The position numbers were made by a program, and so were the translations under genes. From a virus, in the IMG/VR virus record IMGVR_UViG_3300043436_005395, positions 1 to 34,993 of that record: a stretch of 34,993 nt of DNA. The stretch is one strand, 5' to 3'. Shown piece after piece: positions 13,112 through 21,026 of the stretch. Under the pieces are notes generated by a model. That model made no database searches. It was not told where the DNA came from and saw nothing but the letters and a program-made list of their open reading frames with translations. Within the stretch, counting starts at the first letter, position 1. Each line of letters starts with the position of its first letter.

Positions 13112-16100
13112 AGCATTTAATTAAGAAGAATTTATTTCAAGGCGGTGGCAAAAGTAAGCCAAAGCCAACTCCCGCTATTCTCAAGCCACCCAAGCTTGAT
13201 AATTATGAAATATTAAACTCTTACAGCGTTGCTGAGATTGTTGATTTGATTTCTGATGGACCAATCGAAGGACTTGTCAATCAAAATGGTCAGACCCTTG
13301 GAAAACAAGCTAGTATTCTGCAAGGTGTTTATTTAGACAATACACCTATCCAGCAAACTTCTGTATATTTCCCGATTAATGCTAGTGACGTTATCGGAAG
13401 TCTTGAAATTTCAAGCTCATTAAATGTATTGGGAGATATATACTATAGTGATAATTCTTATAAAACTTATTTTCATAAGCCTTTTGTAGTTTTAAATGGA
13501 CTAAATCTTACAACAAAAATACCTGAGAGAAGATTATTAGCAACTCAAACTAAACAAGGCGTAGCTAATGCTAAAGATGAGTATTATTCTCCAATAGTAG
13601 ACGATATATTAGTGGATGGTATTTCTAAAAATGGATGGGAATTAAAAGGTAACACTAAAAATGTTAAGCCTATTTCTGGCCCTATTTATTTTGAAAATTC
13701 TGCATCAAAATTAGAAGTCCATTATATTGATCCAAATCAAAGTTTATTCGCCAGCGATACTTTATTGCCAAAAACTTTATTGTCAAAACTAGAAACTTCT
13801 CTTAAAGAACTTTCAGGCGATTCACCTGATCAAGAGAAGTTCTTTAATAATCAAGTATTGAAAAAAATTCAAGAGTTGAAAGGAAAAGCGAGCAAAGAAA
13901 AATTCAACTGGAATTCAAAAAACACTGTATATATCGTAGTTGAAATTGCGGATAAAAACAATCCAAAAGAATTAAATGACGGTGCAGTAGCAACGAAATC
14001 TATCTTTGATAGTAAAGGTGTTTTTAAAACAGTTTCTTTTGAACTCGAAAACTTTAGTAGAAATATACCTCAAAATCAAATCTACAAACTACTTGTTCCT
14101 ACAGTTGATACTGATAATCAATATACAAATAAAGTTTATGGATGTTTAGTGATTGCAATACCAACAACATATAGATCCACAAAAGGTAATGTCCAAAATT
14201 TTGGAGCAAATAGTTCAGTGAATTCATACGATTATTATTATAATCGCCAATTCATCAGTGATTTATCTGGATTCATTACTGAAAATACTAAATTAATATT
14301 CAAGATAGGCGAAGAATCTTCTTATCAAAACAAAGCAGCAAAATATAATTTCTTAAATATATCATGTGAGTTAAAAAATGGACAAGAGTATCAAGATCCA
14401 TTAGAGTATTTCAAAAATATTTATGTTGATCACGATTATACAACTCCATTGAGTGGTCCATTTATAGCTGGATATGAAACTAGACGAATTGATGGTAATT
14501 GGAAAACCAATGGTTTTGGCCCACAAAATCCTAAATTGAATCTGTCTTTGAATGAACAAGAAGGTTCCAATGACTTAAGAGCAGCAACAGTTGGGAATGC
14601 GCAACAAAGCTATTCCGAATGGAATAATGATAATGAATATGATGAAGATGCTATAGCAATCACTCATACAATTGAAAATCCTGAAGTTTCTTCTGTATTT
14701 TTTACTTTAGCTATCAGCAATTTAAGCGATACTGTTGCAAAAAGTACTAGTGATCAACGAGAGCTTGGCGATAAAGTTCCTGCTATTGTAGAAATTGAAG
14801 TCGAATGGGGTAAGATATCCAATGGGGAAATATCTAATGCTAAGACTAAAAAATATGCTGTTATAGCAATGGTTGAAGGGCAAATGTTGATTGATTTTGG
14901 ATCTCCAGATTTAGAATCAATAGAAAATGATTATTTTAAAGCCGTTAGAGATGTTTCAAACATATCAAAATCAACTTTCGATCAAGCTGTATTGTCAAAA
15001 CCTTTTATACTTCCAAAGTTAACTAATCAAGAAAATCCATCATCTGTTAAGAGATATATAAAAGTCAAAAAGCTTTCTACAGAAACTAACTCCGTCTTGC
15101 TTAAAAAAGAAATTGCGCTGTATAAAGTTACAGAAATTATTGAACAAAATCTTTCATATCCATTTTCCGCAATCGCTGGAATTAAAATCGATGCAAGAAC
15201 ATTTGGTTCAGTTCCAGAAAGAACTTATGATTGTAGATTAAAGCTGGTTAATGTTCCAATGAATTATTATCCATTATCTGCCGATAGATCTGACAATAGA
15301 TACATTAAATCTGCTTCTCAATACACTTCTCCAAACTTAGTTTATGATGGAGACTGGGATGGACAATTTAAAATGGAATGGACAGACAATCCAGCGTGGA
15401 TTATTTATGATCTTTTAACTAGCAAAAGATATGGATTAGGTGCTTATATTGATGAAAGCCAAATCAATAAATGGGAGCTTTATAAAATTGGAAGATTCTG
15501 TGATGCAGTTGATTCAAATGGTTATTTCCAAGGAGTATCGGATGGTATCGGAGGATTGGAGCCAAGATATTCGTGCAATATTCTATTCAAAGATCAAACT
15601 AAAATATTTGATGCAATCAATATCGTAGCAAGCTTATTTAGAGGTAGCGTTTTCTTTAGCAACTCAGAAATTCACTTTTTGGATGATAGACCAAAAGAAC
15701 CAATAGCTTTATTCACAAACTCAAACGTAAAAGACGGAGTATTTAATTACATTAATAATCGTAGGGATTTGCAATTTAATACTGTTGAAGTTGTTTATTT
15801 AGATCGCTTTGACAACTATCAAACCAAAATTGAATACGTTCAAGACGAAGCTGATATCAGAAAGAGAGGAGTATTCAAAACGGACATAAACACGCTTGGA
15901 GTGACCTCTAGAGCGATGGCACGACGCATAGGACAGCACTTGATCTATCAGACTATCAAAGAGAATCAGAGCATAGAATTTTCTGCTGGACTCGATTCTT
16001 TGCTGTGCCGACCTGGCGATTTAGTAATCGTAGAAGATGAAATGAAAACCATGTCCACTAACTATGGACGTATTCTAGAAAAAAACATTGCGGAAAAAAC

Positions 16101-17331
16101 TTTAAGAATTGATAATTTCTACGACAGTGGATCATTTACTGGAAGAGTAACTGTTTATACACCAACTGGATATACTACTAATGAAGAGCTAAATGATATA
16201 GCTATATTAAACAGAAATAGAGTTCCGTATTTTGATGTCTTGACTGGATTGATTGAACCTTCTGATGATGTCTTGACTGGTCGTTATTATTTCTCTGGTT
16301 ATGTCGGTGGATATCCTACTGGATATCCAAACATAGGAAATCCATTTCCTACTCAATTTCCTCTGTATACTGGTTCTGGATATTCTGGTCATAGTTTATT
16401 CTGTTATTATAATACTGGGTATACTGGGTTTGTTTTCGCAACAGGATTACCATATCAAGACAACGATACATTCGATAAAGTTATAACCAACACTGGAATA
16501 TCTGATATAACATATTTTGATACTGGTGTTGATTCTACTGGATTCCGTTATAGCAGCGCTTCTTCAACCAAAAGAACTGCTCCATCAGGAAATGTTGCAG
16601 ATAGAATTGATGTTCCATTTGATAGTTATCATGGAATTTTAGAAAGCGAAATAAATACTATAAACAATCCTCAGATAACGACATTCAATGTAACTGGTCA
16701 CGATAGTAATTACGCTTATGGAAGTGAATTATTTCTAGATCAAAACGATATAAATATAAATCTATTACAGTTCGTTGGAGAAGGAAGTGTATATCGTATT
16801 GAAAGAAAAAATGCGTCTGATCAAATTTATAAAATAATAAGCATTAGAGAACAGAATCAAAACGAATACAGTGTCTCAGCTTCGAAGTATGATACTGGCA
16901 AATTTCAAGAAATTGAAAATCACATTACATCAGACTTCTTGCCGCAAACATACGCTAATTCAGTTGCTCAAGCAGCAATCGGAATTAATAAATTAGCCGC
17001 ACCAGTTATTACACTGTTTAATACTGGGACATTTGGAACTACCTTTAGTTTAACTGGCACATGGTCAGGAGTTGCGAATGCGACTGGATATACTGCTCAA
17101 ATCATAAATAATGACAGCTCTGATACATACAGACAAACTTCTTCATCTCTCAACTTCGGAGTGACTGGATTGATTTATGGAGGACGTTGGCTATTAAATG
17201 TTCAAGCATTGGGTAATAATACTACATATACATCATCTGATATCGCTACATCTGGAAAACTAATTTTAAATACTCCAATACCATCAACTCCATATGATAG
17301 AGCGTTTATCACCAACTTTAATGTAAAATAA
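13108..17331 (+). CDS. Central tail tip protein J homolog (host specificity)
   Basis: 1407 aa, longer than lambda J (1132). The start has YSVAEIVDLISDGPIEGLVN, typical of J. The hub core near 760 has DNPAWIIYDLLTSKRYGLGA, then RSVERTY-type strands and the conserved ARRIGQHLIYQTIKENQSIEF and LLCRPGDLVIVEDE. Two large insertions are seen: about 170-480, and a Tyr/Thr/Gly-rich stretch near 1050-1150 (YTGSGYSGHSLF, YNTGYTGFVF). The last 110 residues look like a fibronectin III domain. J forms the tip that meets the receptor. The stop is 1 nt before the next start. Confidence 0.9.
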   Translation: MKHLIKKNLFQGGGKSKPKPTPAILKPPKLDNYEILNSYSVAEIVDLISDGPIEGLVNQNGQTLGKQASILQGVYLDNTPIQQTSVYFPINASDVIGSLEISSSLNVLGDIYYSDNSYKTYFHKPFVVLNGLNLTTKIPERRLLATQTKQGVANAKDEYYSPIVDDILVDGISKNGWELKGNTKNVKPISGPIYFENSASKLEVHYIDPNQSLFASDTLLPKTLLSKLETSLKELSGDSPDQEKFFNNQVLKKIQELKGKASKEKFNWNSKNTVYIVVEIADKNNPKELNDGAVATKSIFDSKGVFKTVSFELENFSRNIPQNQIYKLLVPTVDTDNQYTNKVYGCLVIAIPTTYRSTKGNVQNFGANSSVNSYDYYYNRQFISDLSGFITENTKLIFKIGEESSYQNKAAKYNFLNISCELKNGQEYQDPLEYFKNIYVDHDYTTPLSGPFIAGYETRRIDGNWKTNGFGPQNPKLNLSLNEQEGSNDLRAATVGNAQQSYSEWNNDNEYDEDAIAITHTIENPEVSSVFFTLAISNLSDTVAKSTSDQRELGDKVPAIVEIEVEWGKISNGEISNAKTKKYAVIAMVEGQMLIDFGSPDLESIENDYFKAVRDVSNISKSTFDQAVLSKPFILPKLTNQENPSSVKRYIKVKKLSTETNSVLLKKEIALYKVTEIIEQNLSYPFSAIAGIKIDARTFGSVPERTYDCRLKLVNVPMNYYPLSADRSDNRYIKSASQYTSPNLVYDGDWDGQFKMEWTDNPAWIIYDLLTSKRYGLGAYIDESQINKWELYKIGRFCDAVDSNGYFQGVSDGIGGLEPRYSCNILFKDQTKIFDAINIVASLFRGSVFFSNSEIHFLDDRPKEPIALFTNSNVKDGVFNYINNRRDLQFNTVEVVYLDRFDNYQTKIEYVQDEADIRKRGVFKTDINTLGVTSRAMARRIGQHLIYQTIKENQSIEFSAGLDSLLCRPGDLVIVEDEMKTMSTNYGRILEKNIAEKTLRIDNFYDSGSFTGRVTVYTPTGYTTNEELNDIAILNRNRVPYFDVLTGLIEPSDDVLTGRYYFSGYVGGYPTGYPNIGNPFPTQFPLYTGSGYSGHSLFCYYNTGYTGFVFATGLPYQDNDTFDKVITNTGISDITYFDTGVDSTGFRYSSASSTKRTAPSGNVADRIDVPFDSYHGILESEINTINNPQITTFNVTGHDSNYAYGSELFLDQNDININLLQFVGEGSVYRIERKNASDQIYKIISIREQNQNEYSVSASKYDTGKFQEIENHITSDFLPQTYANSVAQAAIGINKLAAPVITLFNTGTFGTTFSLTGTWSGVANATGYTAQIINNDSSDTYRQTSSSLNFGVTGLIYGGRWLLNVQALGNNTTYTSSDIATSGKLILNTPIPSTPYDRAFITNFNVK

Positions 17332-17332
17332 T

Positions 17333-18451
17333 ATGTTTGAATTCGACACACAATTTTTAGTAAACACTGGTTCATTGGGAACTGTTTATACGGGAAGTGG
17401 AGTACATTTAAATCGAGATGTAACTTTTTCTTTCACGCTAGTTGATTTGCAACAAAATGTAATTCAAACAGACTATGACTTAATTAAAAACCCATTGGTT
17501 TCGACAGTCGCATTTGATATTTTAAATAAATCAGGTCAAACAGTATTTGCTAATTATAAATCTGGAACTACCAGTAGAAGCTTAACTTTGACAGAAATAG
17601 AAAATGCCAGCATATTTGGCGTGTATGAAAAAGATTTTGGAGTTAGAGCTAAAATAACCAACAACGCCAATAGCAATATATTCCAATCAGAGTTTTATGC
17701 ATATGGTAACTTACCAGAAATAAGCTCTTTTGAAGTAATTGACGGATCTCTAGTTTATCTATCCGAACCTGCTTTATACGATAAGATAACTGTAAATTTA
17801 AAGTTTGCAAATAATTTAAAATACGTAGATATTCAAAAATTCGATTTGTATGCTTCAACTGATAGCGGCATTAGTTTATACTCTGATCCGAATTTAAAAA
17901 GCTCAGACAATCCTAATTTCTTGTACACTCAAAGCGTTCAAGATATATCAGAAATCAATCAAATTGATATCAAACCAGTTGGTTTATATTATGATACTGA
18001 ATATTATTTTACAATAGTTCCCTACTCAACACTAGGTTCTGGATCAGCTATTTATTTTGGTCCAAATGTATTTACTAGAACTGCCGACAGTGATGTTCCA
18101 ACTATACTAGCAGCCAATCAATTAGAGTTGTACTTGGGAGACGAAATTGTTAATACGTCTTTGATTACTGGGCAAATTACTGGCGCAAATTCTAATCACT
18201 TGTTTGATCAAATCGAGAGCGGGGTTTACAACACTGTTCTTTACACTGTTCAAATTAGGGAGGGTTCAAACTACACATCCTCCGAATTGAAGCTTGTTAC
18301 CAACGGAAATTCTGGGGCTTTGTTAGAGTCCCCAATAACGAACTCTGGTCAACTGACTTATTCAGTTGACCAGATCGGTAGCTTTACTAATGTATATGTG
18401 TCGGGAGTTACTCCAACAGGTTACTATAAAATATACAAAGTATCAATGTGA
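17333..18451 (+). CDS. Fibronectin-like tail accessory protein
   Basis: 372 aa. Beta-rich throughout, with Ig/FNIII-like strand patterns (VTFSFTLVDLQQNVIQTDYD, YDTEYYFTIVPYSTLG). It follows J after 1 nt, where many phages carry the extra FNIII domains as part of J itself. It may be a detached C-terminal part of the tip or a small fibre. No enzyme motif. A perfect 13-bp inverted repeat lies in its 3' coding end. Confidence 0.65.
   Translation: MFEFDTQFLVNTGSLGTVYTGSGVHLNRDVTFSFTLVDLQQNVIQTDYDLIKNPLVSTVAFDILNKSGQTVFANYKSGTTSRSLTLTEIENASIFGVYEKDFGVRAKITNNANSNIFQSEFYAYGNLPEISSFEVIDGSLVYLSEPALYDKITVNLKFANNLKYVDIQKFDLYASTDSGISLYSDPNLKSSDNPNFLYTQSVQDISEINQIDIKPVGLYYDTEYYFTIVPYSTLGSGSAIYFGPNVFTRTADSDVPTILAANQLELYLGDEIVNTSLITGQITGANSNHLFDQIESGVYNTVLYTVQIREGSNYTSSELKLVTNGNSGALLESPITNSGQLTYSVDQIGSFTNVYVSGVTPTGYYKIYKVSM
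18344..18374 (+). repeat. Perfect 13-bp inverted repeat in the 3' end of the coding region
   Basis: TCTGGTCAACTGA (18344-18356) and TCAGTTGACCAGA (18362-18374) flank a 5-nt loop. No T-run follows on either strand, so it is not a standard terminator. It lies about 75 nt before the end of the tail-tip operon, at the junction with convergent genes. Confidence 0.8.
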
Positions 18452-18607
18452 TGAATTGAGCATTTCTGCCAATTGAATCATAAACAAAGGCTTGGCCAAT
18501 GCTGGAAGCTTTGAATACTTCTTCTTTGCGCGTCGATAATTTCTACGACTGACTGGATCATTTGGGGGAATGATTGATCTAATTTGTTTTGCTGCTTTTT
18601 GGTTCAT
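18443..18607 (-). CDS. Small basic protein of unknown function
   Basis: 54 aa: MNQKAAKQIRSIIPPNDPVS, then RRNYRRAKKKYSKLP and a short hydrophobic end. Very basic in the centre, so nucleic-acid or ribosome contact is possible. Its ATG overlaps the GNAT stop (ATGA), which supports it as a real, coupled gene. Its stop overlaps the convergent fibronectin-like gene by 9 nt. The family is not identified. Confidence 0.6.
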   Translation of the reverse strand: MNQKAAKQIRSIIPPNDPVSRRNYRRAKKKYSKLPALAKPLFMIQLAEMLNSSH

Positions 18608-19062
18608 AATTTTGATATATAAGTTTCAGAGTCTTTTAGGAATCCCATCTTTTCATAAAAAGATTTTGTTTTTGAATGCTTCGGATGCTTTACTACTGTG
18701 GACATAGATATGAATTCGAACTTTTGCTTTCGAGCGAATTCAACCGCTGTTTTAAATAATTTATAACCTACTTTTGGATTCTTGGAAAGCCATAGGAATT
18801 CAGAAAAAATCCTCTTGCCGAATTTAGCATTTTTATCGTTGTAGAAAATAATGCAGGAATCATAATGATGATTGTCTTCATGCCCCCAAACAAATAGATC
18901 CCAATTGAGTAATTGAGTATGCCCGAATGAGGCTTTGATTGTTTCTGCATTGTGCTTCAACAACTGATGACCAGAAGTAATATCTTCCTCGGAAAATAAA
19001 ACTTCTAAATCATCAATCATCCGACAAAAATCGTCAGGATTAGTTATCCTTTGAATGTTCAT
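18604..19062 (-). CDS. GNAT-family N-acetyltransferase
   Basis: 152 aa. The fold is visible: N-terminal helices, a central sheet with SCIIFYNDKNAKFGKRIFSEF, the cofactor region KVGYKLFKTAVEFARKQKF, then ISMSTVV and the typical end KSFYEKMGFLKDSETYISK. The pyrophosphate loop is degenerate. It overlaps the upstream gene by 23 nt. Substrate unknown; phage GNATs may modify proteins, sugars or nucleotides. Confidence 0.8.
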   Translation of the reverse strand: MNIQRITNPDDFCRMIDDLEVLFSEEDITSGHQLLKHNAETIKASFGHTQLLNWDLFVWGHEDNHHYDSCIIFYNDKNAKFGKRIFSEFLWLSKNPKVGYKLFKTAVEFARKQKFEFISMSTVVKHPKHSKTKSFYEKMGFLKDSETYISKL

Positions 19063-19879
19063 TTACGATTTTCAAGAGAACTCGCGCAGATTTAGCGGAG
19101 ACATCTTTGAACTGCTTCCATTCCTTAGCTTCTTGAAGAAGCTCTAGAACTGATGTGTTTTCGGTTTCCTGAGCCTTCTTCCAAAGGCTTCTTAGAAACA
19201 CTTTGAAGCTTTCAAAGTCTACGAGATTAAGCTTTTCGTGAACTGCTTTTTCAAGAGTTCCTTGAGCAGAGATTGGCAAAGCGTTGGAAATAGTAGTTTC
19301 AAGAGGCTCGCTAACTCGATTCTTAGACTTGTCCATTTCATCGGCTCCAACAATATGTACGTTTAGATAGTTCCTTACGCAACGAACGAATGCTCGATTA
19401 CATGCAATAGTTTCTAGGAACTTGAAGCAAAAATCATCAGTGTTGGCTGCTGTGGCATTAGCGTATTCCGAATAATCGATTTCCTCAAATGAGGATTCAT
19501 AATTACCCATCCAGTTGATGGTGCATTTAGCGACGACATAATCATCGCGAACGTTTCGCACATCATAGTCAACGCTATGAAATCCACGAAGCTTGGCTAG
19601 TTCTTTGATTCCTCCAAGCATGATAAGAAGCTGCTTGTCTTCCAATCCTTCAACTGACTGTGGCATGTCGAGCTTGCGAATTTCAAACCAATCCTTGTTA
19701 GGATACAAAAATTCTGGCTTGATCATTGCTCTCCAATTAACAGATCCGTCTTCATTGAAAATGTAATCTACTGAAGTCAAAAGGCCAAGCTTATCCCGAT
19801 GATACTTCTCCCAAGGCTTGAGCGTGACAACTTCTTCCACAGGCTCTGCCACTTCATTTTGCTCCGTTTGTTTTTTCAT
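19040..19879 (-). CDS. Possible single-strand annealing or recombination protein
   Basis: 279 aa, soluble. The central part has VNWRAMIKPEFLYP, LAKLRGFHSVDYDVRNVRDD, YVVAKCTINW, then ETIACNRAFVRCVRNYLNVH. This pattern of beta strands followed by an A.NRAFVR..RN helix recalls Rad52/RecT/ERF-like annealases, but the match is by eye only. The C-terminal third is helical and acidic. An internal TTGACA-N17-GACAAT promoter lies upstream. Reading frames are slightly more GC-rich than neighbours. Confidence 0.4.
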   Translation of the reverse strand: MKKQTEQNEVAEPVEEVVTLKPWEKYHRDKLGLLTSVDYIFNEDGSVNWRAMIKPEFLYPNKDWFEIRKLDMPQSVEGLEDKQLLIMLGGIKELAKLRGFHSVDYDVRNVRDDYVVAKCTINWMGNYESSFEEIDYSEYANATAANTDDFCFKFLETIACNRAFVRCVRNYLNVHIVGADEMDKSKNRVSEPLETTISNALPISAQGTLEKAVHEKLNLVDFESFKVFLRSLWKKAQETENTSVLELLQEAKEWKQFKDVSAKSARVLLKIVNEHSKDN

Positions 19880-21026
19880 ATATGTAGAAATGATGTAATT
19901 CTGCTAGTAAGTCTTCATTGTCTACTAAATTATTATTTTTGTCAAGCGAATTTCTTCCTTGCAAGAAATTATACTTGCAAGAGAACTGTTGGTTTTGTGA
20001 TAAAATGACTTTGGAAGAGTAAAAGAATAAATTAGAAAAGTCTACTTCATCACCAAGCATCTTTTTGCTTGCTTTAAAATACAAATGCACATTAAAATCA
20101 AAATACTTTTCTCGTAGTACAGGCAAATCTTCTTCGTTTTCAGTCAAAATACACACTTCAATTTTTAAGCTTTCTAAATCGCGCAAATGAGTTTCGCTGA
20201 TATTGCTGTCTTTGGTCAATAAATACGAAATCTTTTTAATTTTTTGAGCAAAGCGCTGACAGATCTGAGTGTTCAACTCGAATTGAGAAAAAATAGAAAA
20301 AGAATTCAAGTATTCGCACCACTTAAAGAAATATTCGGAATGACACCCAAAATCTGGACGCAAGAAAACATGCTTGTTTTTGATCTCTGGAATAGTAGAG
20401 TAAAAATCTGGAACAAGTTCAACGATTTGATTGTTATAGAAGTCTCCGATCAATTTTGTTTTCATGTGAATTTGATCGTTTATATTCAACTGATCAAATA
20501 TTAGTTTGGAGATTTCTTCTGGATTGATCTTATTGATTGTGTCGTTAGGATCTTGCGCACTCAAGCACGGCTTTACTTTCCACGGAGCTTTGATGTTGGC
20601 TTGGTTCTTGCTCCAATATCCTTTGGAAACAGATTCATAAACATTACCAAACAATGTCACCAGTGGAACATTAATGGAACTAGCGTAGTGAGAGTATACA
20701 TTATCAATACCAATGTGAAGCATAGACTTTGAGATGATGTATGCTATGTTTTTAAAATCCAAATCAAACAATTGCTGATCTGCTCCTTGAAGATTTAAAC
20801 TTTTTGACGATCCTATTTGAATGATTTTAATATCTTTTTGCCTCAAAGATTTTTTAACGATATCAATTACAATATCATAGTGCTTGTAGGTTTTGGATGG
20901 TATCTGACTGTCTACACAAATAGTAATGTACTTTTCATGCACAATTGGCCAAAAATGATTACTGATAACTGGCTTGGAAATTTTAACTCCCAAATTTTTA
21001 GAATATTCTTCGATTAAGTGGCTCAT
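19854..21026 (-). CDS. Heptosyltransferase-like GT9, C-terminal part (split gene)
   Basis: 390 aa. It begins MSHLIEEYSKNLGV, which is the inter-domain linker of GT9 enzymes rather than a normal N-terminus. The nucleotide-sugar half follows: YITICVDSQIPSKTYKHY, IKIIQIGS, and the signature MLHIGIDNVYSHYASSINVP with VTLFGN. About residues 180-390 form an extra region of unknown fold. The missing N-terminal Rossmann half is at the end of the preceding gene, with a 4-nt ATGA overlap. GT9 enzymes transfer heptose or similar sugars in LPS-type synthesis. Confidence 0.75.
   Translation of the reverse strand: MSHLIEEYSKNLGVKISKPVISNHFWPIVHEKYITICVDSQIPSKTYKHYDIVIDIVKKSLRQKDIKIIQIGSSKSLNLQGADQQLFDLDFKNIAYIISKSMLHIGIDNVYSHYASSINVPLVTLFGNVYESVSKGYWSKNQANIKAPWKVKPCLSAQDPNDTINKINPEEISKLIFDQLNINDQIHMKTKLIGDFYNNQIVELVPDFYSTIPEIKNKHVFLRPDFGCHSEYFFKWCEYLNSFSIFSQFELNTQICQRFAQKIKKISYLLTKDSNISETHLRDLESLKIEVCILTENEEDLPVLREKYFDFNVHLYFKASKKMLGDEVDFSNLFFYSSKVILSQNQQFSCKYNFLQGRNSLDKNNNLVDNEDLLAELHHFYIYEKTNGAK
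19917..19945 (-). promoter_or_regulatory. Sigma-70-type promoter inside the GT9 gene
   Basis: The -35 TTGACA (19940-19945) and -10 GACAAT (19917-19922) have 17-bp spacing. It could drive the annealase-like, GNAT and small basic genes independently of the glycosyltransferases. Confidence 0.45.
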
